Part shown: positions 9,288 through 17,552 of the stretch, piece by piece | Layout: each line of letters begins with the position of its first letter | Position numbering within the stretch: the first letter of the stretch is position 1 | From: JAHDBG01 sp963922315 | GTDB taxonomy: Bacteria; Pseudomonadota; Gammaproteobacteria; Chromatiales; Chromatiaceae | Assembly (NCBI GenBank): GCA_963922315.1 | Contig: CAWUID010000014.1 | Location: 1 to 46,563, forward strand | Length of the DNA stretch: 46,563 nt | Direction of reading: 5' to 3' | The notes under the pieces: generated by a model | Database searches by the model: none | What the model saw: the letters and a program-made list of their open reading frames with translations, nothing else | What the model was told of the DNA's origin: nothing | Program-made: the position numbers and the translations under genes

Positions 9288-9698
9288 ATGTTCAGTCAGA
9301 ATCGTGATCAGTTACGGCAGGTGTTTCAGGCCAGTTGGGATAAATATCGACAACAACAACCGTTGCAGGGCATTGAATCGCTGATTGTGACGGTGATTCA
9401 GCAACACCCTGAATATCAGCCATTGTTCACTGACCCTGATGCGCTGCATCAGGACTATACACAACAGACCAACCCCTTTCTGCACATGGGGATGCATATT
9501 ACGCTGGCAGAACAATTACAGGCAGACCGACCCAATGGCATTCGCCATATTTATCAGAGTCTGCTGAAACGCACACCAGATCAGCACCAGGTAGAACATC
9601 AGATGCTGGACTGTCTGGCACAAACTTTGTGGGAAGCGCAAAGTACACAGCGCCCGCCAGATGAGGCCGCTTATCTGGCGCAGTTACAAAAAATCTAA
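9288..9698 (+). CDS. DUF1841 family protein
   Basis: The 136-residue soluble protein matches the DUF1841 family seen in beta- and gammaproteobacteria. The central NPFLHMGMHITLAEQ block and the His-rich VEHQMLDCLAQTLWEAQ block near the C-terminus are its hallmarks. No catalytic function is established for the family. There is no signal peptide or membrane segment. A purine-rich GAAGAGAG lies just before the ATG. The 3' end overlaps the end of thrC, on the other strand, by 15 bp. Confidence 0.9.
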   Translation: MFSQNRDQLRQVFQASWDKYRQQQPLQGIESLIVTVIQQHPEYQPLFTDPDALHQDYTQQTNPFLHMGMHITLAEQLQADRPNGIRHIYQSLLKRTPDQHQVEHQMLDCLAQTLWEAQSTQRPPDEAAYLAQLQKI

Positions 9699-11153
9699 AA
9701 CAGCGTTTGCCAGTGCGTTCGGTTCGATTTGGGTGTGATGTTGTACCGTCCGGTGAAAAATATCCGCAATCTGCGGGCAGACTGTTTGATTTGTGGCTTC
9801 GGCAATCCGGTTCAGCGCAACGGCGTCAGTCAGGCCTGGTTCATCCAGCAAGGCTTCTGCCAGCACGGGTGAAAATTTTGTCCATTCGGCAGTGGCACAA
9901 ATAACGCTTGGCAAATCGGAGTCTGCCTGCTCCTGCACCCTGAAGCAGGTTGCTGTGTGTGGATCAATCACATAACCTTGTTGTTCAAATACGTTGCGTA
10001 TGTCAGTTTTTACTTCTGCATCTGTAGCAAAGCCGGCACTGAATATCGACTGAATCTGTGTCAGTTCATGTGCTTCTAACGCATAGTGATGTTCCTGCGC
10101 CAGCGCGGACATCAGGACTCTGGTGCGCTCTGAACCAAACAGATCGAACAATAGCCGCTCAATATTCGATGAGATCAGAATATCCATCGCTGGTGCATTG
10201 GTATTGATCAGCGGACGGTTACGCAAATCATAGTGGCCAGTGCGAATAAAGTCAGTCAGCACGTGATTCTGGTTAGATGCGATCAGAATTCTGTCTATCG
10301 GTACTCCCAGGCGGCGGGCATAATAAGCCCCCAGCGCATTGCCGAAATTGCCGCTGGGCACATTGATCGTGATCGGTTCGCCAATCTGAATAGTGCCGCG
10401 TCGCACCAGCGTCAGATAGGTGTAAACATGATAGATCTGCTGAAACATAATCCGCCCGATATTGACCGAATTTGCGGCAGAAAGGCGGGTATGTTTATGA
10501 GCCAGCTGAGCCTGAAAATCATCTGAAAACAGCAGCTTTTTTAAAGCAGCCTGGGCATCATCGAAATTACCATGAACACCCAGTATGCACAGATTTGGCG
10601 CGGTTTCTGTCACCATCTGCAGGCGTTGCACATCAGAGGTACCACCGACCGGATACAAACAGACCACTTTGACCTGAGGGCAATGGCGAAAGGTATGCAG
10701 TGTTGCCGGGCCGGTATCTCCGCTGGTTGCTGCCAGCACCAGAAACTGTTCCTGCTGAGCTGTTGCCTGATGAGATAACAGGGCGCCGAAAGGTTGCAGC
10801 GCGATATCCTTAAAAGCGCGGGTCGGGCCGTGATACAGCTCGTTGACAAACAAACGATCCGTCAACTGATGCAGTGGGATGGGGTTTTGTGCATCATCAA
10901 ATTGTGTGTACCGGCTTAATGCCTGAGCCAGCACTGCAGATGGTATATCTGGCTGATACAGGCTTAACACGGCAGAGGCGAGTGAGGCATAATCTGCGTG
11001 GAGATGCCGGGCGAAAAAATCTTCCGGTAAACGGGGCAGGATAGCTGGCGCATACAAACCACTATAGCTGGCTGTTGGATTCAGCATTGCCTGTGAAAAA
11101 GAGACCTGGTGCGGCCTGCGACCATCATTACCGCGCGTTTCAATACACTGCAT
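9684..11153 (-). CDS. thrC: Threonine synthase
   Basis: The 489-residue PLP enzyme converts O-phosphohomoserine to threonine, the last step of threonine synthesis. The pyridoxal-phosphate lysine is Lys115 in GPTRAFKDIA, and the phosphate-binding region is seen in SGDTGPAT and VPSGNFGNALGA. The N-terminus starts with the usual (M)xxxxTRG pattern, supporting the ATG at 11153. The length fits the longer proteobacterial type. No homoserine dehydrogenase or kinase is adjacent. The start lies 198 bp from the divergent phosphatase gene, and the space between them holds copy 2 of repeat family A. Confidence 0.96.
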   Translation of the reverse strand: MQCIETRGNDGRRPHQVSFSQAMLNPTASYSGLYAPAILPRLPEDFFARHLHADYASLASAVLSLYQPDIPSAVLAQALSRYTQFDDAQNPIPLHQLTDRLFVNELYHGPTRAFKDIALQPFGALLSHQATAQQEQFLVLAATSGDTGPATLHTFRHCPQVKVVCLYPVGGTSDVQRLQMVTETAPNLCILGVHGNFDDAQAALKKLLFSDDFQAQLAHKHTRLSAANSVNIGRIMFQQIYHVYTYLTLVRRGTIQIGEPITINVPSGNFGNALGAYYARRLGVPIDRILIASNQNHVLTDFIRTGHYDLRNRPLINTNAPAMDILISSNIERLLFDLFGSERTRVLMSALAQEHHYALEAHELTQIQSIFSAGFATDAEVKTDIRNVFEQQGYVIDPHTATCFRVQEQADSDLPSVICATAEWTKFSPVLAEALLDEPGLTDAVALNRIAEATNQTVCPQIADIFHRTVQHHTQIEPNALANAVLDFL

Positions 11154-11183
11154 CTGCGACCTCTGTCAGGTTGAGCGACTATC

Positions 11184-11303
11184 GGGTACCTCTGAAAACG
11201 TCGCGAGCGCAGTAAAGATGAAGCGAAAAAGTGCAGTGTACAGGGCGTACATGAGCATTTTGCAACGAAATCTTTGCCAGCGCAGTTGCTTGCAGAGGCA
11301 TCC
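11184..11303 (+). repeat. Interspersed repeat family A, copy 2
   Basis: This copy sits in the divergent region between thrC and the phosphatase gene. It shares the opening CTCTGAAAACGTCGCGAGCG with copy 1 at 7058-7178 and remains alignable to the end. Its terminal inverted repeat is decayed: CCTCTGAAAAC at 11189-11199 against GCTTGCAGAGG at 11288-11298. The central palindrome is TGTAC AGGGC GTACA. Because it fills most of the space upstream of both genes, it may carry or displace their promoters. Confidence 0.8.
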
Positions 11304-11350
11304 TATTACCAGATAACCCGTCAGTATAACATTCACACCTTATCGAAACG

Positions 11351-12019
11351 ATGCTGAACACACCTCACGCTTTGCTGTTTGACCTGGATGGTACTCTGAT
11401 AGATACCGCTCCTGATCTGGCAGCAGCCCTGAATCACACTCTGATGCAACATCAACGCGCACCGCTACCGATTGAATGCATCCGGCCAGTCGCCTCATAC
11501 GGGGCAAAAGGCCTGATTCAACTGGGTTTTCAACTCACACCGGAAGATACTGCGTTTGACTCGGTCCGTGAGCAACTCCTGGCATATTACCGACAACATA
11601 TCTGCGAGCACAGCCGACTGTTTCCGGGTATCGCATCAGTCCTGGCGCACCTGACAGAACAACAGATTGCCTGGGGTATCGTAACTAACAAACCTGGCTG
11701 GCTGACCGAACCACTACTGGCTGCATTGCAGCTTGCAGATCAGGCCGCTGTGATTGTCAGCGGGGATACCTGTGCCCATGCCAAACCACATCCGGCACCC
11801 GTGCTGTATGCCTGTGAACAACTCCGTCTGGACCCGCAGACCACTTGGTACCTGGGAGATGCCGCACGCGACATACAGGCCGGACGAGCTGCTGGTTGCA
11901 TGACAGTAGGGGCGGCATATGGCTATATCCACCCGGATGAACAGGTTGCGGACTGGCAGGCTGATCATCTGATTCAGCATCCGACGGATATTCTGCGTCT
12001 GTTATCAACATGCCAGTAG
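11351..12019 (+). CDS. HAD-family phosphatase, Gph/MupP type
   Basis: The 222-residue protein is a haloacid-dehalogenase phosphatase. The nucleophile motif is FDLDGTLIDT, with Asp11 and Asp13. Motif II is in VTNKP, the motif III lysine in AKPHP and motif IV in YLGDAARDI. The later stretch RDIQAGRAAG followed by YGYIHPDE is close to what I recall of Pseudomonas MupP, which dephosphorylates N-acetylmuramate 6-phosphate in cell-wall recycling. Phosphoglycolate phosphatase (Gph) is the other possibility, and the sequence does not settle it. The gene overlaps the next by 10 bp. Confidence 0.88.
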   Translation: MLNTPHALLFDLDGTLIDTAPDLAAALNHTLMQHQRAPLPIECIRPVASYGAKGLIQLGFQLTPEDTAFDSVREQLLAYYRQHICEHSRLFPGIASVLAHLTEQQIAWGIVTNKPGWLTEPLLAALQLADQAAVIVSGDTCAHAKPHPAPVLYACEQLRLDPQTTWYLGDAARDIQAGRAAGCMTVGAAYGYIHPDEQVADWQADHLIQHPTDILRLLSTCQ

Positions 12020-12795
12020 CCGAACCTTACCAACTCACTCCGGGTAGCGCAGACTATTATGTTGCTCGTTGTACACCTGTACATCAGCGTGCCGCTGTTA
12101 CTGCCTGGTTATTATGGTTTGCGCAGATGGACCGTCTGGCAGATCACGTGAAAGATCCAGGCGTCGTCCGTCTGAAACTGGATTGGTGGCGAACAGAAAT
12201 CGAACGTTTACCGGACGCCCGACATCCGCTGACCACCAATCTGGCACCCTATGTGCAGGCAGACTGGCAACGTGACCAGATGCAGCGTGTTATCGCAGCG
12301 ACCGAACACCGCATATTGAAACGAACCCCGGCTGATCCGGATGATCTGCTGGCACAATGTGAACAACAAGGTGGCAGTCGGGCCATCTTGCTGGCCGACA
12401 ACGCAGAACCAGCGTTGCAGCAGCGTGCGGCTGAACTGGGTCGTTACCATGCTCTGGTAAAACGGCTCGGACATTTTCAGCGAGACTGGCAACAGCACTA
12501 TCTGAATCTGCCAGCAGACTTTCTGCGCCAGCAGGGCATCAATCCGGCAGATCCGATAGCTAACAAAACGGCATTAGCAACTGCGCTGAATGCATTGCTG
12601 GCACCTTGCGAACAACCGATTGTCCGTGCCTTGCCTGAACTGCGTCGCGAACGACGACTGCATCAGCCACTGCGACAAGCAGTACAAGCGATGTATCTGG
12701 CACGCCAGATGCGTCGGCAGGACTATCTGAGCACCACACTAACCTGGCAACTGACACCATGGCGTAACTTGTGGTGTGCCTGGCGGATGCGTTAG
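12010..12795 (+). CDS. Squalene/phytoene-synthase-fold protein, possibly non-catalytic
   Basis: The 261-residue all-helical protein belongs to the squalene/phytoene synthase superfamily. The first Asp motif is present as DRLAD (Asp41, Asp45), followed by the usual LDWWRTEI helix. The second motif, normally DxxxD/E, reads DWQQH at 159-163, so one metal-binding acid is replaced by His. The conserved LPADFL that follows is present. A missing metal ligand recalls NDUFAF6-type relatives, which act in respiratory-complex assembly and do not make prenyl products. No other carotenoid or hopanoid gene is nearby. The gene overlaps the phosphatase gene by 10 bp, so they form one transcript. Confidence 0.8.
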   Translation: MPVAEPYQLTPGSADYYVARCTPVHQRAAVTAWLLWFAQMDRLADHVKDPGVVRLKLDWWRTEIERLPDARHPLTTNLAPYVQADWQRDQMQRVIAATEHRILKRTPADPDDLLAQCEQQGGSRAILLADNAEPALQQRAAELGRYHALVKRLGHFQRDWQQHYLNLPADFLRQQGINPADPIANKTALATALNALLAPCEQPIVRALPELRRERRLHQPLRQAVQAMYLARQMRRQDYLSTTLTWQLTPWRNLWCAWRMR

Positions 12796-12837
12796 TGTTT
12801 TTTATGAGCTAAATAATTACTAAAAATAATCATAATT

Positions 12838-12843
12838 TATAAT
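12838..12843 (+). promoter_or_regulatory. Candidate -10 box for the S1/P1 nuclease gene
   Basis: A perfect TATAAT lies in a strongly AT-rich stretch (about 12810-12865) between the squalene-synthase-like gene and the nuclease gene. The matching -35 position holds only weak sequence. If used, transcription would start near 12850, downstream of the first ATG at 12845. That supports the start at 12866. Confidence 0.4.
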
Positions 12844-12865
12844 AATGATTTACGAACTATACAAA

Positions 12866-13693
12866 ATGAAAATTAATCGTTTATTTTCGGCAGGTCTGGT
12901 CAGCCTCGGGCTGCTGTTGGCAGCACAGCAAGTTGCCGCATTCGGTGCGCACGGCCACCGGATTGTGGCACAAATCTGTGAAAATCATCTGACGCCGAAG
13001 GCAGCCGTTGAGATCAGTAAGATAACCGGTGGGCAATACCTGGCTCAGCTGGCGACTTGGCCGGACGAAATACGATCTGACCCGGGTTGGAGCTGGACGA
13101 TGCCTTGGCACTACCTATCGATAAATGACGATGAATCGTTTGCTGATTTTCCGAGAAATCCGGAAGGCGATGTGTGGTCAGCACTGAAACGATTTGAAAA
13201 ACAACTCCGGGCACGACAGAAAAAAGATGAAGATGGCATTACCCTGAAGCAGGCGCTGGCTTTTTATGTCCATTTTGTTGGCGAGATCCACCAGCCACTG
13301 CACGTAGGGCGGCGGGATGATTACGGCGGCAATGGTATTGCGGTGAAATGGTTCGGGGAAGACAGCAACCTGCACAAAGTATGGGATATTGGCCTGATCA
13401 ACCACGAAATGCTCAGTTTCCGGGAATACGCAGACTTTCTGAACCAAGCCCCGGCCCAGCAGATGCATGTGTGGCAGCAAAGTACCTACCTGGACTGGGC
13501 CAGAGAATCCAGAGCAGCACGCACCCGGATGTATGATTTCGGTTCACAGAATACGGGCACTATCGTACCGGAACTTGGGTATAGCTATGTTTTCCGCAAT
13601 CGTGATCTGATAAGAGAGCGGCTGCTGAAGAGTGGTGTGCGTCTGGCAAGCATGCTGAATGACATCTTTGATACCAAGGCAAGTCCGGAGTGA
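12866..13693 (+). CDS. Periplasmic S1/P1-type nuclease
   Basis: The 275-residue protein is a zinc-dependent S1/P1 nuclease that degrades single-stranded nucleic acids outside the cytoplasm. A signal peptide runs to about residue 25 (VAA). Zinc ligands of the family are recognisable: GHGHRI-like AHGHRI with His31, Asp67 in WPDE, His82 in WHYLS, the HFVGEIHQPLH block, and NLHKVWD. In the fungal enzymes the first mature residue is Trp, and its backbone binds zinc. Here the predicted first residue is Phe26. Backbone ligation would still be possible. Start 12866 is preferred over 12845, which adds seven residues and lies before the likely transcription start. A terminator follows at 13771. Confidence 0.92.
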   Translation: MKINRLFSAGLVSLGLLLAAQQVAAFGAHGHRIVAQICENHLTPKAAVEISKITGGQYLAQLATWPDEIRSDPGWSWTMPWHYLSINDDESFADFPRNPEGDVWSALKRFEKQLRARQKKDEDGITLKQALAFYVHFVGEIHQPLHVGRRDDYGGNGIAVKWFGEDSNLHKVWDIGLINHEMLSFREYADFLNQAPAQQMHVWQQSTYLDWARESRAARTRMYDFGSQNTGTIVPELGYSYVFRNRDLIRERLLKSGVRLASMLNDIFDTKASPE

Positions 13694-13770
13694 CACAAAC
13701 CCTTCTGGATGTATCGCTGATCTGCCAGCGCAACACCTCAGAGAAGGTCATGATCTGAGCTACATAAAAA

Positions 13771-13799
13771 GGGGGAAACCGATGGTTTCCCCCTTTTTT
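13771..13799 (+). terminator. Rho-independent terminator after the nuclease gene
   Basis: A perfect 10-bp stem, GGGGGAAACC (13771-13780) with GGTTTCCCCC (13784-13793), has a 3-base loop and is followed by six T (13794-13799). It ends the nuclease transcript. The upstream side is A-rich, so it may also act on the other strand. Confidence 0.9.
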
Positions 13800-13884
13800 G
13801 TTGCCCGGAAATAAAGGCAATAGCAGTAAAATGGGCACTTTTCCCGAAGTCAGTATCCACCTCCTGCAACAATCAGAGTCAGCC

Positions 13885-15483
13885 ATGACACCACGATTTT
13901 TCAATAATGCCGGGCCATCTGTACCGAGAGATCACTATACGATTGACCCGCTGCAGCGTATACAGATTGACGAAATAGAACGCCTGATTGCAGAACGGCG
14001 TTATTTTATTCTGCATGCGCCACGCCAGACTGGTAAGACCACCTGCCTGCTGGCGCTGATGTCGCATCTGAACCAGCAGGGCTTGTACCAGGCATTGTAT
14101 GCCAACATCGAAACGGCACAGACTGCAAGACATGATATTGAGAGAGGTATCAATGCTGTCGTGGAAGCGATTGCCTCAGCAGCAACGGTATATCTGGAAG
14201 ATACCTGGTTACAGACCTGGTTACGCACAACACGCCAGCAATATGGGCCGGAATCTTTGCTGCGTGAATGTTTACAGGCCTGGAGCCGCGCCGCACAGAA
14301 GCCGATTGTCCTGTTTCTGGATGAAGTCGATGCGCTGGTCGGCGACACCCTGATCTCGCTACTACGGCAGATTCGGGGTGGCTACACTCAGCGACCAGGA
14401 GCCTTTCCGATCTCCATCATACTATGTGGCGTGCGCGATGTGCGCGACTACCGTATCACCTCCGGTGCGCAGGAAGTGATCACCGGCGGCTCAGCTTTCA
14501 ATATCAAGGCAACTTCACTCAGATTAGGCAACCTGACCGAAACAGAAGTGCGGGCATTATGGCAACAACACACCACTGCAACCAGCCAGACATTTGCTGC
14601 TGACATTTTTCCGGAACTCTGGGCCGATACCTGCGGCCAGCCGTGGCTGGTGAATGCACTTGGTTATCAATTGACCCGGGCGACCCGACGCCTGCGTGAT
14701 ACCAGCATATCCATCATGCTGGAAGATTATCGTACCGCGCGCGAAGAACTGATTCAGGCTCGCACCACGCATCTGGATCAACTGACAGATAAACTCGGTG
14801 AAGGACGTGTCCACAGCGTGATTGCTGCCCTGCTATCTGGTGAGCAGACAGCCGAAGCACTGCCGCTGGATGATCTGAGCTATGTGGAAGACCTTGGTCT
14901 GATCCGGCGTAAACCGGTACTGGCGATCAGCAACCGCATCTATCAGGAAACTATACCAAGAGACCTGACCTGTAGCACCCAGTGCATGCTGCCACATCTC
15001 ACAGCCTGGTACCTGACACCGGAACGACGTCTGGATATGCCCGGATTATTGCGGGCATTTCAGCAATTCTTCCGCGAACAGTCTGATGCCTGGATCGAAC
15101 GATTCAACTACAAAGAAGCCGGGCCGCAACTGTTGTTACAAGCCTTTTTGCAACGAATCGTGAACGGTGGTGGACGCATCACCCGTGAATACGGGCTCGG
15201 GCGCAAACGCACCGACTTATTCATTGAATGGCCGGTTGATTCTGAAGCCGGATATCACGGTGAAGTGCAACGCATCGTACTGGAGCTGAAGATCCGTTAT
15301 GGTTCACTCGACAAAACCTTGCAGGCCGGATTAGCACAAACGGCTGACTATGCAGCACACTGTGCCGCAGAAGAAGCCCACCTGCTGATCTTTGATCGCC
15401 GCCAGCAAGTCACCTGGGACGACAGAATCTGGCACAAAACCATGACGCAGGATCAAAGCGCTATTACTGTCTGGGGCCTGTAG
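13885..15483 (+). CDS. AAA-like ATPase with a nuclease-like (PD-(D/E)xK) C-terminus
   Basis: The predicted 532-residue protein has a P-loop NTPase domain of the AAA-like/STAND type. Walker A is APRQTGKTT with Lys51, and Walker B is PIVLFLDEVDAL. A winged-helix-like region follows. The last 120 residues contain GRKRTDLFIEW and, further on, VLELKI, the spacing and residues of a PD-(D/E)xK nuclease core. Such ATP-binding proteins are common in bacteria with large accessory genomes, and their role is unknown; defence or DNA handling is an inference. The ATG at 13885 is chosen because upstream codons run into the terminator at 13771-13799; an ATG at 13831 is also possible. It appears to be a single-gene unit. 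Confidence 0.8.
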   Translation: MTPRFFNNAGPSVPRDHYTIDPLQRIQIDEIERLIAERRYFILHAPRQTGKTTCLLALMSHLNQQGLYQALYANIETAQTARHDIERGINAVVEAIASAATVYLEDTWLQTWLRTTRQQYGPESLLRECLQAWSRAAQKPIVLFLDEVDALVGDTLISLLRQIRGGYTQRPGAFPISIILCGVRDVRDYRITSGAQEVITGGSAFNIKATSLRLGNLTETEVRALWQQHTTATSQTFAADIFPELWADTCGQPWLVNALGYQLTRATRRLRDTSISIMLEDYRTAREELIQARTTHLDQLTDKLGEGRVHSVIAALLSGEQTAEALPLDDLSYVEDLGLIRRKPVLAISNRIYQETIPRDLTCSTQCMLPHLTAWYLTPERRLDMPGLLRAFQQFFREQSDAWIERFNYKEAGPQLLLQAFLQRIVNGGGRITREYGLGRKRTDLFIEWPVDSEAGYHGEVQRIVLELKIRYGSLDKTLQAGLAQTADYAAHCAAEEAHLLIFDRRQQVTWDDRIWHKTMTQDQSAITVWGL

Positions 15484-15986
15484 GCACAGTCAGTATGTTC
15501 AAACCATAACCAGACCGGGTATAACTGGTCACTTAGCTGCGAGAACAGGGCAAAATATGAACAGTGAATTTATTAATCGAATAAATACATCTGCAAAACG
15601 CCTGCAGGGGTATATTGAGTGAACACCGCTGAACTATGCAAACCACCTCAGTCGTGAAACCAATAGATAGGAACTGCTCACGCTGCTCACTGATGCGTTG
15701 AAGCTTGCTTCTGCCAAGTTACTCAATGTACTTGGTCGAAAAATACTGGCCACTATGGTGGGTGTGATGAGTGGCGCCTTCAGATTGATTCGACACTGTG
15801 CGTCTCTCGCTTATGGTCAATAAACATCACTTCAGTTTGTGGTCGAGCTCTGTCTGGGCGCAAAGTAGCAGCTTTGCGCAAGATCACGCTTACGCACTGC
15901 GGAGGAATATCCAGATCGTTTGTTCATAAGCTGATCTTCTCAAAAAAATTAGCCTCCGATCAACCCGAAGCGGCTCAATTTTTGGG
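15484..15986. other. Gene-poor stretch between the ATPase gene and purH
   Basis: About 500 bp hold no intact gene on either strand. A short dead coding segment is described separately at 15557-15676. A later reading frame downstream (about 15677-15820) gives a hydrophobic peptide without recognisable similarity. No clear terminator was found, although purH and the ATPase gene converge here. Confidence 0.6.
15557..15676 (+). pseudogene. Remnant of a threonine ammonia-lyase-like gene start
   Basis: An ATG at 15557 has a good AGGG ribosome-binding site 6 bases before it. It opens a frame reading MNSEFINRINTSAKRLQGYIE, then a TGA, then TPLNYANHLSRETN, then TAG. Without the TGA, the order YIE-R-TPL-YA-HLS resembles the N-terminus of threonine dehydratase (IlvA-like). 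CGA to TGA would be one transition at the arginine. The PLP-lysine region expected next is absent, so most of the gene is gone. The match is from memory and short. Confidence 0.35.
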
Positions 15987-17546
15987 TTAATGGCGGAAAT
16001 GGCGCATGCTGGTAAATAACATGCTGATACCATGTTCGTTCGCAGCAGCGATCACTTCGTCGTCACGTTTTGAGCCGCCAGGTTGAATGACGGCTGTGAT
16101 GCCAGCTTCAGCAGCATGATCAATGCCATCCCGGAATGGGAAAAAAGCATCTGAGGCCATCACTGCGCCAGCGACTGCTAATCCTGCCTGATTGGCTTTG
16201 TCTACCGCAATCCGGGCTGAATTAACCCGGCTCATCTGTCCGGCACCGACGCCAATGGTTGCCTGATTGCTGGCATAGACAATGGCGTTCGATTTAACAT
16301 ATTTCGCAACCTGCCATGCGAATATCAGATCAGCACGTTCAGCGGCACTGGGTGTACGTTCAGTCACTGGACTCAATTGTTGGTGCAGGGACAAGTCTTC
16401 GTCCTGTAATAAAATACCGCCATGCACTTGTTTCAGGCTCTGACGTGGTGCCGGTGTTGCGGACCAGTTGCCACAGACCAATAATCGCAGATTCTTTTTA
16501 CGGGCCAGGCAGGTGCGGGCATCGTCTGTCACGGCAGGCGCAATGATCACTTCGACAAACTGGCGTGCAATAATCGCTTGTGCAGTAGCTGCATCCAGGG
16601 TCTGATTAAAAGCAATGATGCCGCCAAAAGCGGATTCCGGATCAGTGCGATAGGCTTGTTCATATGCGCTCAGTATGTCTGCGGCACAAGCGACGCCACA
16701 CGGGTTCGCATGTTTCACAATGACACAAGCCGCTGTTTCTGTGAATGATCTGACGCAGGTCAGGGCTGCATCGGTATCCGCGATGTTGTTGTAAGAGAGT
16801 GCCTTACCCTGCAGTTGTTGCGCGGTCGCGACACAGGCTTCGGGCTGATCGGTTTGTACATAAAATGCGGCGGACTGATGCGGGTTTTCACCATAGCGCA
16901 GGGTGTCAGCATGCCGGTATTGCAAGTTCAGGGTTCGGGCATAGGGTTGTGCCTGACCGTCGGCATCGCGTGCACCCAGGTAGTTTGCAATGGCACCATC
17001 GTATTGTGCAGTATGTTCAAACGTTTTCACGGCCAGGGCAAAACGGGTTACGGGTGTGGTATTTCCCTGATGTTGCGCTATTTCCTCCTGTACCCGGGAA
17101 TAATCTGCCGGATCTACCACCACGGTCACTGCAGCATGGTTTTTTGCTGCAGCCCGCAACAGGGTAGGGCCACCAATATCAATATGTTCAATCGCCAGCG
17201 GCAGATCACAATCAGATTTGGCAACGGTGGCCTGGAATGGGTACAGGTTGACCACGACCAGGTCTATCGGGCTTATGTCATGGGCTTGCATCGTGGTGTC
17301 GTCAGTGCCGCGCCGACCCAGAATGCCACCATGGATCTTCGGGTGCAGGGTTTTGACGCGGCCTGCCATCATTTCCGGAAAACCAGTATAGTCACTGACC
17401 TCGATGACTGGTATGGCATGTTGGCGCAACAGGTTTGCGGTACCACCAGTAGACAATATTTCGACAGCAGCAGTATGGAGTGCCTGAGCAAGTTCAATGA
17501 TGCCGGTTTTGTCGGAAACGCTCAGCAGGGCACGTTGGATGGACAT
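15987..17546 (-). CDS. purH: Bifunctional AICAR transformylase / IMP cyclohydrolase
   Basis: The 519-residue enzyme performs the last two steps of purine synthesis, from AICAR through FAICAR to IMP. The N-terminal MGS-like cyclohydrolase domain has the expected STGGTANLLR and VSDYTGFPEMM stretches. The C-terminal transformylase domain has the KHANPCG motif, and SDAFFPFRDGID is present near the end. The length is close to the usual 525-530. The start lies 6 bp after the stop of hda, with AGGA about 9 bases before the ATG, so it is probably the last gene of the wrbA-DUF2069-hda-purH run. The partner purD is not next to it here. Confidence 0.97.
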   Translation of the reverse strand: MSIQRALLSVSDKTGIIELAQALHTAAVEILSTGGTANLLRQHAIPVIEVSDYTGFPEMMAGRVKTLHPKIHGGILGRRGTDDTTMQAHDISPIDLVVVNLYPFQATVAKSDCDLPLAIEHIDIGGPTLLRAAAKNHAAVTVVVDPADYSRVQEEIAQHQGNTTPVTRFALAVKTFEHTAQYDGAIANYLGARDADGQAQPYARTLNLQYRHADTLRYGENPHQSAAFYVQTDQPEACVATAQQLQGKALSYNNIADTDAALTCVRSFTETAACVIVKHANPCGVACAADILSAYEQAYRTDPESAFGGIIAFNQTLDAATAQAIIARQFVEVIIAPAVTDDARTCLARKKNLRLLVCGNWSATPAPRQSLKQVHGGILLQDEDLSLHQQLSPVTERTPSAAERADLIFAWQVAKYVKSNAIVYASNQATIGVGAGQMSRVNSARIAVDKANQAGLAVAGAVMASDAFFPFRDGIDHAAEAGITAVIQPGGSKRDDEVIAAANEHGISMLFTSMRHFRH

Positions 17547-17552
17547 ACGAAA

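Noticed and set aside
12010..12795. Carotenoid or hopanoid pathway
   Set aside because: No desaturase, cyclase or further prenyl gene is present, and the second Asp motif is incomplete.
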